A DNA stretch of 64,000 bases from Bacteroidota bacterium (GCA_947501265.1 CANMVY010000012.1:1-64000); one strand, 5' to 3'; positions 37,468-45,711 are shown, counted from the first letter of the stretch. Program-made: numbers and translations. The notes: generated by a model not told the origin, from the sequence alone.

Positions 37468-38307
37468 TTATCGTATCAAAAGGGTATCACGGCGAACTTC
37501 ACAAACCCCAAACCATCCCAAACAATAATCTTCTTTATCTGCTACATTTCTCAAGTTTCCTCGAATAGGACCCGGAGGCACTTCAAACGGAGAACCAGCA
37601 CTTCCCAATTGGGCACCGACTTGATTCAAAAAATCAAATGCGCCTTTCGATAAGCTTCGGTGTTCAATGGTAACCTTCTCCCCTACCTTGAACCGCTTTC
37701 CAAAAGCAATGCTATCTACCGTAGCTCCGTTAATGAAACGATCTTCTATGACAGTAAAAAAGTTAAGACCCTTCAACAAGGTATCATTAATGGCCAATCG
37801 GAACAAGGAATAATCTTTTGTTGCGGCGTTATCGGTGTATCCAAACAAGGCAAAAGTGCCCGGAGGAATGAACGGAATGGGGCGATTGTTTACCGTGTAC
37901 TCGTGTTGAAAAAGGTAATTCAATGGGGCTTTAGCCATCAATTCTTGGGGTTCAGAGCGGTATTCGCTCGTGGTTGTTTTTATCGAAAGCGAATAGCTAC
38001 GACCGATTACGCCCAACGTTTTGATGGGATAAACTCCACTTTGGACGGGCGTTTCCACCAAAATCTCGGAGTTTCCCAAATCATCAAAAACGGTAACCAA
38101 AAGTCCGGTTGCGGGTTTTACCGCCCCAGAATCGTAAAAATCCTGATTGTAGGTTAACTTGATGTAATTGTCTTGGGGGTTATTTGAAATCTGTCCTTCT
38201 ACCACAATTTTAGGATCGAGTTCTTCGACTTGGAATTGAACCACGTCTTGGCAGGAAACCAAAACAGAAGCAAGGATGGAAAGGAATGCTAAAAATTTGA
38301 ATTTCAT
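37468..38307 (-). CDS. DUF4249 domain lipoprotein
   Basis: A 279-residue lipoprotein with lipobox VLVSC (Cys19) and the DUF4249 core: KIVVEGQISNNPQDNYIKLTYN, VTVFDDLGNSEIL, GVYPIKTLGVIGRSYSLSI. It ends in CLGWFGVCEVRRDTLLIR. DUF4249 proteins are encoded next to TonB-dependent receptors in Bacteroidota and are thought to be outer-membrane partners in nutrient uptake, by analogy to SusD. Here the receptor gene precedes it with a 3-bp gap, which fits that role. The substrate is unknown. Confidence 0.9.
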   Translation of the reverse strand: MKFKFLAFLSILASVLVSCQDVVQFQVEELDPKIVVEGQISNNPQDNYIKLTYNQDFYDSGAVKPATGLLVTVFDDLGNSEILVETPVQSGVYPIKTLGVIGRSYSLSIKTTTSEYRSEPQELMAKAPLNYLFQHEYTVNNRPIPFIPPGTFALFGYTDNAATKDYSLFRLAINDTLLKGLNFFTVIEDRFINGATVDSIAFGKRFKVGEKVTIEHRSLSKGAFDFLNQVGAQLGSAGSPFEVPPGPIRGNLRNVADKEDYCLGWFGVCEVRRDTLLIR

Positions 38308-38310
38308 GAC

Positions 38311-40635
38311 TTAAAAATTGAAATTGTAGGTGATGGAAGGAATGAAACTTCCGAAGATGCTCAAACGAACGGCCTCGGTTTTGCCGGTATCATCGTTCAC
38401 ACGGAAGAAAATGGAATAGGCGTTTCGGCGGTTGTAGGCATTGTAAACGCTCAAATTCCAAGAGCTGAAGTATTTCTGATTTTCCTTGAGCGCTTTGGGA
38501 GTGTAGGTGACGCTCAAATCAAAGCGGTGATAATCGGGAATACGGCCGTTATTTCGGTAACCGTAGGCCGGAATGCGCAAGTCGTAATAGGAGTACACTC
38601 CATTGGGAAGCGTAACCGGCCGGCCCGTGCTGTAATTGAATACGGCCGAAAAATCCCATTTTTTGCTAGGAGAATACGTTCCTACCAAGGCAATATTGTG
38701 AGGTTTATCGTAATTGGAAGAGTACCACTTCCCAAAGTTGATGCTTTCAACCTGACGAAGCGTTCTGGAATAGGTGTAACTCACCCAACCGGTGAAGGTT
38801 CCTTTGGTTTTTCTCAAGTACAACTCCATTCCGTACGATTTTCCTTGTCCAGCCCTCAATTGCGTTTCTAAATACGCCTGACCGATGAGGCTGGCACCAT
38901 CCACAAAATCAATCAAGTTGGTGTACTTCTTATAAAAAGCTTCCACCGAGAATTCGTACAAATTGTTCTCGAAATTTTGGAAATAACCCAGTGCCAATTG
39001 ATCGGCATTGGTGGGTTTGATGTAGCGATCGGTGATGGTGTAAATGTCGGTAGGTACCGCAGCAGTGGTGTTCGATACCAAATGAATGTATTGCTTCATT
39101 CGGTTGTAGCCCAATTTAATTGAAGAAACATCGGTAAGCAAATAGGTAGCCGAAAAACGAGGTTCGAGGCCGCCGTAATAGCTCACCAAATCGCCCTTGG
39201 GAATGGTATCTTGGCGTAATCGAGTATCGTCAGTGGGGAGATTGGGGTTGGAATATTGACCTTCAAATCGGCGGCCAACGGTGGCGAAACCAGAAGCGCG
39301 CAGTCCGTAATTGAGGGATAAACGGGAATTAACCTTTTGTTCGTTGTTGATGTAAACTGCATGTTCGTAACCGTATTTGCGTTGGAGGGCCTGATCCGGT
39401 CCAAATTTATTATCGGTCACCTTGCCCGGATCTAGGTTGTAATAGGTTCCTTGAACACCGAAAGAAAGGGTGTTTTTGTTATTCAAAGAAAGCGTATAAT
39501 CGTGTTTCAAATGGGTGTTATTGATGGCCGAAGTCCATTTGAAGAAATCGGTTCCTAACAAATAATCGTACTTGGAATAGATGAGGGAGGTGTTGCAGAA
39601 CAAACGGGAATTGTACACGTGGTTCCAACGAAGGGTTGACGTGGTGTTTCCCCAATTGAACTCCACGAAATCGGCCAATTTAAAGTTATCCTGTCCTTTG
39701 TACGCCGAGAAAAACAATCGATCTTTATCAGATAAGATGATGTTCAATTTGGCATTGAGGTCGTAAAAGTTAAAAATTGTGCCTCTTAAACCAGAACTAG
39801 CAGGCGCAAGAGGGAAGAAAAGATCGGCATAAGAACGACGTCCGGAAAGGAGGAAAGAAGCTTTGTCTTTAACGATGGGTCCTTCCAAGGTAAGTCGGCT
39901 GGTGATGGATCCAATTCCGCCGGAAGCGGCGAATTTCTTGTTGTTTCCATCTTTCTGCCGCACATCGAGAACGGAAGATAGTCGTCCGCCGTAATTGGCA
40001 GGGATTCCGCCTTTCATCAATTTGGTTTCTTTTACGGCATCGGGGTTGAAGATGGAGAAAAATCCGAATAAGTGGGAGGACGAATAGATGGGTGCATCGT
40101 CGAGAAGGATTAGATTTTGGTCGATGTTCCCGCCGCGAACGTTAAATCCGGTGGCCCCTTCCCCTACAGTGGTTACCCCGGGCAGCAATTGAATGGTACG
40201 AACCACGTCAACTTCCCCGAGGAGAGCAGGAATTTTCTTCACGTCCTTCATATCGAGGCGTTGCACGCCCATTTCGGTGGATTGAACATTCCGTTTTTCG
40301 GCTTGGGCGGTAATGTCGGCACCTTTGAGTCCGAGTCCACTGGGTTGGAGCTGAATGGTTTGGGTTTTGTTGGCTGAAACCTGAAGCACCAATTTCTGGG
40401 TTTCGTAACCGATGTAAGAAACGGTGAGGTGGTGGGTTCCTGGGGAAACGGAGAGGGAATAAAATCCGAAAGTGTTGGAGGCGGTTCCGGTTTTTGCTTC
40501 ATCGGAGTAAACGGATGCGCCGATGAGGGCTTCTCCGTTGGAGGCATCTTTCAAATAACCAGAAATGCTAACCTTGGTCTGGGCGGAGAGAACAATGGGA
40601 AATAGAAGTGCGAGGCACCAAAAAATAAACTTCAT
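38311..40635 (-). CDS. TonB-dependent receptor with CarboxypepD-reg domain
   Basis: A 774-residue outer-membrane receptor. The ATG at 40635 gives the signal peptide MKFIFWCLALLFPIVLSAQ; then a carboxypeptidase-regulatory-like domain (VSISGYLKDASNGEALIGAS ... VSYIGYETQKL, about residues 20-105), a plug (PALLGEVDVVRTIQLLPGV ... FNVRGGNIDQNLILLDDAPIY) and a 22-strand-type barrel ending in TYNFNF. The plug motifs mark the receptor class paired with DUF4249 lipoproteins. Energised by TonB/ExbBD, it would import an unknown large or scarce substrate. The 5' region contains REP-like repeats. Confidence 0.93.
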   Translation of the reverse strand: MKFIFWCLALLFPIVLSAQTKVSISGYLKDASNGEALIGASVYSDEAKTGTASNTFGFYSLSVSPGTHHLTVSYIGYETQKLVLQVSANKTQTIQLQPSGLGLKGADITAQAEKRNVQSTEMGVQRLDMKDVKKIPALLGEVDVVRTIQLLPGVTTVGEGATGFNVRGGNIDQNLILLDDAPIYSSSHLFGFFSIFNPDAVKETKLMKGGIPANYGGRLSSVLDVRQKDGNNKKFAASGGIGSITSRLTLEGPIVKDKASFLLSGRRSYADLFFPLAPASSGLRGTIFNFYDLNAKLNIILSDKDRLFFSAYKGQDNFKLADFVEFNWGNTTSTLRWNHVYNSRLFCNTSLIYSKYDYLLGTDFFKWTSAINNTHLKHDYTLSLNNKNTLSFGVQGTYYNLDPGKVTDNKFGPDQALQRKYGYEHAVYINNEQKVNSRLSLNYGLRASGFATVGRRFEGQYSNPNLPTDDTRLRQDTIPKGDLVSYYGGLEPRFSATYLLTDVSSIKLGYNRMKQYIHLVSNTTAAVPTDIYTITDRYIKPTNADQLALGYFQNFENNLYEFSVEAFYKKYTNLIDFVDGASLIGQAYLETQLRAGQGKSYGMELYLRKTKGTFTGWVSYTYSRTLRQVESINFGKWYSSNYDKPHNIALVGTYSPSKKWDFSAVFNYSTGRPVTLPNGVYSYYDLRIPAYGYRNNGRIPDYHRFDLSVTYTPKALKENQKYFSSWNLSVYNAYNRRNAYSIFFRVNDDTGKTEAVRLSIFGSFIPSITYNFNF

Positions 40636-40747
40636 GGGGTTTAAACAAAATTGAAAACACAAAGTTCACGCTTTACGTTGCACAAGCGAAGGATTTTGAA
40701 AGAATTTGTGGTTTCTTAATGAAAATGAAACAAAAAGGGAGGGTGTT

Positions 40748-40790
40748 CTCCCTTCGAGAACCTCAGGGAGCGGGAGCCTCAGGGAGCGGG
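40748..40790. repeat. REP-like hairpin cluster, left of the GIY-YIG gene
   Basis: Starts with the imperfect hairpin CTCCCTTCGAGAACCTCAGG (through 40770) in which CTCCCT and GAG pair with CTC and AGGGAG. It continues with a second GAGCCTCAGGGAGC unit. Bases 40751-40790 are identical, over 40 bp, to 41225-41264 on the other side of the GIY-YIG gene. A further partial unit (CCTGAGGCCCTCGAAGG) reaches about 40820. Confidence 0.85.
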
Positions 40791-40844
40791 CAATTCTGGT
40801 GCCTGAGGCCCTCGAAGGCACCTCAAAGGACATATATCCCTCAA

Positions 40845-40864
40845 GAAACGTTTATAAACGTTTC
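40845..40864. repeat. 20-bp perfect palindrome
   Basis: GAAACGTTTATAAACGTTTC is its own reverse complement. Its core CGTTTATAAACG recurs at 46692-46731 and 63134-63173, in each case after a REP-like cluster. Here it lies about 55 bp before the GIY-YIG start, upstream of a TATAATTTG box at 40891-40899. Confidence 0.85.
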
Positions 40865-40918
40865 ATTTCAAGCAATCTTCCAAAATTTTGTATAATTTGC
40901 ATCGATTTGAAGGGGTAT

Positions 40919-41197
40919 ATGTATATTTTGGAATGTGCTGATGGAAGTTATTACACCGGTAGCACAAAAAATTTAGAAGTTAGATTGGCTCAACATCAAT
41001 CTGGTTTCGGCGCCAATCACACTAAAAAGAGATTACCCGTTAAATTGGTTTATTATGAAGAATTCCTAAGAATTGATGAGGCTTATTATAGAGAGAAACA
41101 AGTTCAAGGCTGGAATCGAAAAAAGAAGACTGCGATCATTCAGCAAGAAGGAAAGAAACTTCCAGCGCTTTCGATGGCCTACAGAGATTTGGAGTAG
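40919..41197 (+). CDS. Single-domain GIY-YIG nuclease
   Basis: A 92-residue protein that is little more than a GIY-YIG domain. Its start MYILECADGSYYTGSTKNL carries the two motif strands (YIL and YTG), followed by the conserved Arg (about 22) in LEVRLAQHQSG, ANHTKKRLPVKLVYYEEF and the catalytic Glu in EAYYREKQVQGWNRKKK (about 59). A TTG at 40907 would add four residues (LKGY) seen in many relatives. The domain cleaves DNA through a metal-dependent mechanism in homing, repair and mobile-element enzymes. Here the gene is tightly enclosed by REP-like repeats: the palindrome 55 bp upstream and a hairpin 2 bp after the stop. That context suggests a role in repeat movement. Confidence 0.88.
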   Translation: MYILECADGSYYTGSTKNLEVRLAQHQSGFGANHTKKRLPVKLVYYEEFLRIDEAYYREKQVQGWNRKKKTAIIQQEGKKLPALSMAYRDLE

Positions 41198-41199
41198 CT

Positions 41200-41264
41200 C
41201 TCCCTTCGAGAGCCTCAGGGAGCGCCTTCGAGAACCTCAGGGAGCGGGAGCCTCAGGGAGCGGG
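41200..41264. repeat. REP-like hairpin cluster, right of the GIY-YIG gene
   Basis: Begins 2 bp after the GIY-YIG stop with CTCCCTTCGAGAGCCTCAGG (hairpin through 41222). It then gives a 40-bp block (41225-41264) identical to 40751-40790. The cluster fills the space to the stop of the convergent HTH gene and could act as a transcription end for both. Confidence 0.85.
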
Positions 41265-41272
41265 ACCGGCCC

Positions 41273-41680
41273 TCACCTACCCAGCTGCGCCAACAAGTCC
41301 TTCTGGATTTGTACGATGTTTTCTAAATTGGCAATAACGCCCTTTAACGTCTCGATCTGACTTTTTAATTCCTCAACGTTTTGATGATTGAAATGCGGAT
41401 TTTGATAATACCCACCGAGGCTGTTCTCGTTGAAGGTATTGGCCGAAAAGTTGATGTTCACGCCTTCATCAAATTCCAGGATGGCATTGATGGGCAATTC
41501 CATGGCCGCTGCAATGGTGGACAAACGCTCGACCGACAATTTTACTTCGCCCCGTTCGATCTTTCCGTAGGAGCTTAACGACAAACCAATTTTATCAGCA
41601 ACGTTTTCTTGTTTTAATCCTTTAATTTCTCGGATTTTTCTAATTTTATTCCCTAAACGCAGTTGTGCCAGTTCGTCCAT
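41273..41680 (-). CDS. XRE-family helix-turn-helix regulator
   Basis: A 135-residue protein. Residues of about 8-65 form a Cro/C1-type HTH: IRKIREIKGLKQENVADKIG and LSSYGKIERGEVKLSVERL. The linker (about 66-100) is Asn/Phe-rich, and the end is a coiled coil (VEELKSQIETLKGVIANLENIVQ) likely for dimerisation. The ATG at 41680 is chosen since the upstream extension lacks family similarity. This architecture is common in Bacteroidota accessory regions. It is divergent from the small secreted-protein genes, which it might regulate; this is inference. Confidence 0.85.
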   Translation of the reverse strand: MDELAQLRLGNKIRKIREIKGLKQENVADKIGLSLSSYGKIERGEVKLSVERLSTIAAAMELPINAILEFDEGVNINFSANTFNENSLGGYYQNPHFNHQNVEELKSQIETLKGVIANLENIVQIQKDLLAQLGR

Positions 41681-41793
41681 AACCTTAAAGCTACACACCA
41701 AGTCCGAAACCTGCAATACCATCTCGTTTTTTGTGCGCTATTTGTAGCTTTTTGATTACCGACCTGCCCGTTATTTTTGAGAAAACATGTAGT

Positions 41794-42216
41794 ATGAAAA
41801 AAGACACATTTATTTTATTTTTTATTTCATTATCGTTTTTAAGCAAAAGCCAATCTTATAGTAATCAGATTGATCCGTATTGGGATAACTATTACAACAA
41901 TAATCCAAGTGGTATAGAGTCAAAATTTGAAAGTAATGATTTCATTAGAATTATGGAATTGGTTAATTTTATACCTAAAAGGCCTGAAATTAAAGGAGAT
42001 GTATCGATGTTTAAAAGAGCAATTCTAAAATTAAATTATCAAAGTTTAAATCAAATGATGATTGATGGAAGTTTCTATTCTCGAACTTTAAAGCACAATG
42101 ATTATTTCTACTTATACAATTCAACATATCAAAAGATTTCTAAAAGCACCTGGGATAAATATGCACCATATTTAATTCCACTGATGAACCTTGATGGACA
42201 AATAAACCTTAAATAA
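41794..42216 (+). CDS. Hypothetical secreted protein
   Basis: A 140-residue protein with signal peptide MKKDTFILFFISLSFLSKSQS. The mature part is polar and Tyr/Asn-rich (DPYWDNYYNNNPSG; YFYLYNSTYQKISKSTW). The gene is strongly AT-rich compared with flanking housekeeping genes. No domain is recognised. It is followed 8 bp later by a Cys-rich small protein gene, probably in one transcript, in the accessory stretch between the TonB receptor and aat. Confidence 0.65.
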   Translation: MKKDTFILFFISLSFLSKSQSYSNQIDPYWDNYYNNNPSGIESKFESNDFIRIMELVNFIPKRPEIKGDVSMFKRAILKLNYQSLNQMMIDGSFYSRTLKHNDYFYLYNSTYQKISKSTWDKYAPYLIPLMNLDGQINLK

Positions 42217-42224
42217 ATTCTTTT

Positions 42225-42425
42225 ATGAAAAAATTAATTTTTTTAGGAGTAATTGCAACTGGGCTTGCAATCTCCTACAACGCAATTTCAAGACAGTCTG
42301 AAAAAGAATCTTCTTCCTCTGCTTGCAAATATGGACGTTGTTTGAAGATGTACAATGATGGCACCCAATGCGGGAATTGTGCACAACAAAATTCGGCTTA
42401 TTGCTGGAGTCACAGACCATACTAA
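42225..42425 (+). CDS. Small secreted Cys-rich protein (DUF5763-like motif)
   Basis: A 66-residue protein with an N-terminal hydrophobic segment (MKKLIFLGVIATGLAISY) and a Cys/His module: ACKYGRC, then NDGTQCGNC, then AYCWSHRP. The spacing C-x3-C-x9-C-x10-C-x2-H resembles the zinc-binding-like DUF5763 motif found in small Bacteroidota proteins. A second, damaged copy follows at 42506-42628. The function is unknown. A terminator lies 15 bp after the stop. Confidence 0.72.
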   Translation: MKKLIFLGVIATGLAISYNAISRQSEKESSSSACKYGRCLKMYNDGTQCGNCAQQNSAYCWSHRPY

Positions 42426-42439
42426 AATATTGGTTTATA

Positions 42440-42471
42440 AAGGGGGCATTAATAATAGATGTCCCTTTTTT
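42440..42471 (+). terminator. Rho-independent terminator after the Cys-rich gene
   Basis: AGGGGGCAT pairs (with one G-T) with ATGTCCCT around an AT-rich loop and is followed by six T's. It ends the 41794-42425 gene pair and separates it from the pseudogene behind it. Confidence 0.7.
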
Positions 42472-42505
42472 ATCTAACACTTATTCTTGTTCAAAAGACC
42501 CATAA

Positions 42506-42628
42506 CCAACTGCATCTAATTGCGATCCAGGATGCAAAACAGTTCAATGTTACTCAAATACCCAACAAGGCATAAGATGTAAAAATATGACCACGAATTG
42601 TTGCGGAAGATGCTATTTACACAAATAA
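42506..42628 (+). pseudogene. Broken second copy of the Cys-rich DUF5763-like protein
   Basis: After an in-frame TAA at 42503, bases 42506-42628 read PTASNCDPGCKTVQCYSN, then TQQGIRCKNM and CCGRCYLHK-stop. Without gaps it aligns to the intact protein's C-terminal 31 residues at C-K, C, G, C, N, C and H. There is no ATG or signal peptide in frame, so this is a remnant, unless an unusual start is used. It ends 3 bp before the next gene's ATG. Confidence 0.6.
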
Positions 42629-42631
42629 ACG

Positions 42632-43057
42632 ATGAATCAGAATCCCACAAAAGAGTTGCAAATCAACTTTCCAATATCCCAAGTAAAAGAAAAAATTGAA
42701 GCAGTAATCACTGCTGGCAAATCTTCGGGTTATAAATACTTAGACAAAAATGATGCATTCAACACGTACAGAATTGCCATTGTAAGTGGAATATTTGTTG
42801 GAATAATGAATGTTACTTTGACAGAAATTGAAGAAAATAAAGTTCAATGGAAGTCGGAAATTATGAATGCATCAGGCGGAAATGCTCAGCCAGCTGTATT
42901 ATCTCGCTTACAAGATGATTTTCTCAACATCCTATCAAAAGGATTAATGGGTGAAGATATTACCATAGATTTAGTAAAATCCAACAAATCAGGATGCCTT
43001 GGTATGATTGTTCTTTTCATATCAGTTTCAACCTTAATAACTTCTTTCTTTTTGTAA
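42632..43057 (+). CDS. Hypothetical C-tail membrane protein
   Basis: A 141-residue protein. Residues 1-115 look soluble with mixed alpha/beta pattern (KELQINFPISQVKEKIEAV, NTYRIAIVSGIFVGIMNVTL, IEENKVQWKSEI). The last 20 residues (LGMIVLFISVSTLITSFFL) form a C-terminal membrane anchor. No family is recognised. The gene is AT-rich like its upstream neighbours and is followed by a strong bidirectional terminator before aat. Confidence 0.68.
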   Translation: MNQNPTKELQINFPISQVKEKIEAVITAGKSSGYKYLDKNDAFNTYRIAIVSGIFVGIMNVTLTEIEENKVQWKSEIMNASGGNAQPAVLSRLQDDFLNILSKGLMGEDITIDLVKSNKSGCLGMIVLFISVSTLITSFFL

Positions 43058-43076
43058 AAAAAATCATCCCTCACTC

Positions 43077-43112
43077 AAAGCATGAAATTCGTCGGATTTC
43101 ATGCTTTTTTTT
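43077..43112. terminator. Bidirectional terminator between the accessory stretch and aat
   Basis: AAAGCATGAAAT-TCGTCGG-ATTTCATGCTTT forms a perfect 12-bp stem followed by T's on the plus strand; on the minus strand a weaker U-run follows. It can end the 42632 gene and aat. Confidence 0.85.
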
Positions 43113-43119
43113 GCTCCCT

Positions 43120-43806
43120 CTAAAACTCCCACGTCCCCATCCACGTTGGCGAATCCAAACCGGCCGATAGTTCCTCCAAAAACTGCGGCCGCGGGATCTC
43201 TACCGCTCCCAACGACTCCAAGTGCGCATTGTGCAGCTGGCAATCAATCATCGTGAAGCCCAACGGCATCAGCCGCTGTGCCAACGAAATCAGCGCGAAC
43301 TTGCTCGCATTGCTCTCCTTGGAAAACATGGATTCTCCCATAAAAATGCTGCCCAAACTTATCCCATACAATCCGCCCACCAACGTACCTCCCTGCCAAA
43401 CTTCCACCGAGTGGGCGTAACCCATTTTGTGCAATTCGTGGTAGGTGCCCACAATTTCATCGGTAATCCACGTGCCGAATTGCCCGTTCCTCGGAATAAA
43501 TCGGCAGTGGTTGATCACATCCAAAAAACAGGTGTCGAACGTAACGGAAAAAACACCGTCCTTCATCACTTTTTGCATGCTTTTGGAAACTTTTAGCTGT
43601 TCCGGATAAATCACGCACCGCGGATCGGGCGACCACCACATCACCGGTTCCCCTTCGTTGAACCAAGGGAAAATGCCTTGTTGGTAGGCTTCCAACACCA
43701 TTTCGGGCGATAAAATGTTGCCCACCGCCAACAACCCGTCTCGGCGGGCATTGAGCGGATTGGGGAACGGCTCCCCGGGCTTCAAAAACGGAACCTTCAA
43801 TCCCAT
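43120..43806 (-). CDS. aat: Leucyl/phenylalanyl-tRNA-protein transferase
   Basis: A 228-residue enzyme that adds Leu or Phe to proteins with N-terminal Arg or Lys, marking them for ClpS/ClpAP degradation (N-degron pathway). Family motifs are LLAVGNILSPEMVLEAYQQG, IFPWFNEGEPVMWWSPDPR, HSVEVWQGGTLVGGLYG and GSIFMGESMFSKESNASKFA, followed by DCQLHNAHLESLGA. Length is normal. It starts 3 bp from the stop of the M1 peptidase gene on the same strand, so the two are likely cotranscribed. Confidence 0.95.
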   Translation of the reverse strand: MGLKVPFLKPGEPFPNPLNARRDGLLAVGNILSPEMVLEAYQQGIFPWFNEGEPVMWWSPDPRCVIYPEQLKVSKSMQKVMKDGVFSVTFDTCFLDVINHCRFIPRNGQFGTWITDEIVGTYHELHKMGYAHSVEVWQGGTLVGGLYGISLGSIFMGESMFSKESNASKFALISLAQRLMPLGFTMIDCQLHNAHLESLGAVEIPRPQFLEELSAGLDSPTWMGTWEF

Positions 43807-43809
43807 TTC

Positions 43810-45678
43810 TTATTTCGAAATCGGGATTTCCAACACTTTTCCTTTCACGGTGGACGATCCTTCGAACGGCCAAGATTGGTTTTTTCGGTTCACATCAGCC
43901 ACCCGCTCGGAAGGATCCAACTGAACAGCCAGTACCTTTTTGGTTGAGGTCGGCAACTCGAACGAATAAAACGGATGCGTCCACGGCCAAGGGGTACAGG
44001 GGGAAAGCGGCCCATAAGAATCGGATGTTTTGCTGGATTGCATGGCCGCCAAAGGAATGGTGAATAGGATTTTGGTGCTGTCGTCGTAGGTCACTTCCAC
44101 GTCGATGGGCATGGGCATCCGCCCCACCCGTTCCAACACCAACTCGGTTTTCCCGCTTTGAGCGTTTTGGGTAACTTGTCGCAACGCATAATCTACCGTA
44201 TTCACTGTACCAATCCACTGTTCCCAGTACCACTCCAAATCCATCCCACTTTCTTTTTCGGCAATTTTCTTCAAATCCTGGGGCGTGGGATGTTTAAATT
44301 TCCACTGATCGAAATAGGTCAATAAAATTTTATCCAACGCAGGTTGTCCTACAATGGAACTCAATTGATGCAGGAAGATGCTTCCCTTGTTGTAGCTTCC
44401 GTTGCTGAAATGCGTATTCCAATGGTAAGAATCGGCTGGGGTGGTGAGGGGTTCTTCGCGCCCGCTCAATGCCATTCGGAAATAGGCTTGGTAGGCCGCA
44501 TTGAGCGGATTTCCTTTTCCTCCTTGAATCTCCCGCAAAATCATGTCTTCGGCATAGCTGGTGAACCCTTCGTCCATCCAGGGATATTTGGCCTCATTGG
44601 TTCCTAAGATGCCGTAATACCAGTTGTGCATTTTTTCGTGAATGGCCGTTCCCACCAAGGAGTTGATGGGTGATTTTCCCACCATCAAGGTGGCCATGGG
44701 GTATTCCATCCCGCCGTCTCCGCCTTGAATGAAGGAGAATTGTTGATAGGGATATTTTCCAAATTTGCGGTTGGCAATGGCAAACGACTTCACCATCACG
44801 GTCATCAACGAATCCCAGGTTTTGTGCATGGGGGCTTCATCCAAATGAAAGAAATGAAGATCGATGCCGTCGGCCGTTTTGGTTTTCTTGTGAACGAATT
44901 TCGGATCGGCCGCCCACACAAAATCGTGCACTTGGGGCGCTAGAAATCTCCAAGTGATTTTGGAAGATGCGTAGGGCTTTGCCAATGGAGCGTACCCTTT
45001 GCCAATGGATTCGGGTTTTTGCAAATACCCCGTTGCTCCAATCATGTAGGAGGTATCTACGGTAAGGGAAACGTCGAAATCGCCCCAAACGCCGTAGAAT
45101 TCACGGCCCACGTAAGGCGTTAGGTTCCAGCCGTCTTGGTCGTATTCGCACAATTTGGGGTACCACTGACTCATGGAATAATCCACGCCTTCGGAGTTAT
45201 TTCGACCCGAGCGGCGGATTTGCACGGGCACTTGGGCTTCGAAATCGAGGGCGAGGGTGGTTTTCTTCCCCGGAGCCAACGGCTTCGCCAAGGTCACTTC
45301 CAAAACGGTTTCTCGTTCGGAAAGATTCACTGTTTTTCCATCTTGGGTCATGGACATTACCTTTTGGATGCCGATTTCATTCGGCTTGAGGGCGGCAATG
45401 CGCGCTCCTACCCGGGGGTCTGGATCTTCGATGTTGCGGGACCGAACGTCCATCATGCTTCCAGGGCGAAAGGCGTTCCAGTACAAATGGAAGTAAATTT
45501 TGGTGAGGGTATCGGGCGAATTGTTGGTGTAAACCAGCTTCTCTTTTCCTTTAATTTGATGATTTTGATGGTTGAGTTCAGCATCGATGGTGTAGTTCAC
45601 GTGCTGTTGCCAGTAACCGGGTTGGGCCATTGCGGGAAGACACCCCAAGAGAAAAACAAAAGAGAAAAACTTTTTCAT
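43810..45678 (-). CDS. Secreted M1 family metallopeptidase
   Basis: A 622-residue zinc aminopeptidase-type enzyme with signal peptide MKKFFSFVFLLGCLPAMAQ (ATG at 45678; the frame is open 19 codons further but those lack signal features). The zinc site is HEKMH (His347, His351) with the third ligand Glu370 in WMDEGFTSYAE. The substrate-binding GGMEYP precedes it at about residue 330. This Bacteroidota subgroup is predicted periplasmic or outer-membrane exposed. The promoter region is shared with the divergent pirin gene; aat follows it. Confidence 0.9.
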   Translation of the reverse strand: MKKFFSFVFLLGCLPAMAQPGYWQQHVNYTIDAELNHQNHQIKGKEKLVYTNNSPDTLTKIYFHLYWNAFRPGSMMDVRSRNIEDPDPRVGARIAALKPNEIGIQKVMSMTQDGKTVNLSERETVLEVTLAKPLAPGKKTTLALDFEAQVPVQIRRSGRNNSEGVDYSMSQWYPKLCEYDQDGWNLTPYVGREFYGVWGDFDVSLTVDTSYMIGATGYLQKPESIGKGYAPLAKPYASSKITWRFLAPQVHDFVWAADPKFVHKKTKTADGIDLHFFHLDEAPMHKTWDSLMTVMVKSFAIANRKFGKYPYQQFSFIQGGDGGMEYPMATLMVGKSPINSLVGTAIHEKMHNWYYGILGTNEAKYPWMDEGFTSYAEDMILREIQGGKGNPLNAAYQAYFRMALSGREEPLTTPADSYHWNTHFSNGSYNKGSIFLHQLSSIVGQPALDKILLTYFDQWKFKHPTPQDLKKIAEKESGMDLEWYWEQWIGTVNTVDYALRQVTQNAQSGKTELVLERVGRMPMPIDVEVTYDDSTKILFTIPLAAMQSSKTSDSYGPLSPCTPWPWTHPFYSFELPTSTKKVLAVQLDPSERVADVNRKNQSWPFEGSSTVKGKVLEIPISK

Positions 45679-45711
45679 GCCCAAAAATAGTGAAATCAAA
45701 AAAACAATTAC

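Noticed and set aside
36930-37568. 212-residue open frame antisense to cinA
   Set aside because: cinA motifs are complete in the other strand; this frame also runs into the DUF4249 gene.
40706-40918. N-terminal extension of the GIY-YIG frame
   Set aside because: The added residues are translated from REP-like repeats and the palindrome; family similarity begins only at 40907-40919.
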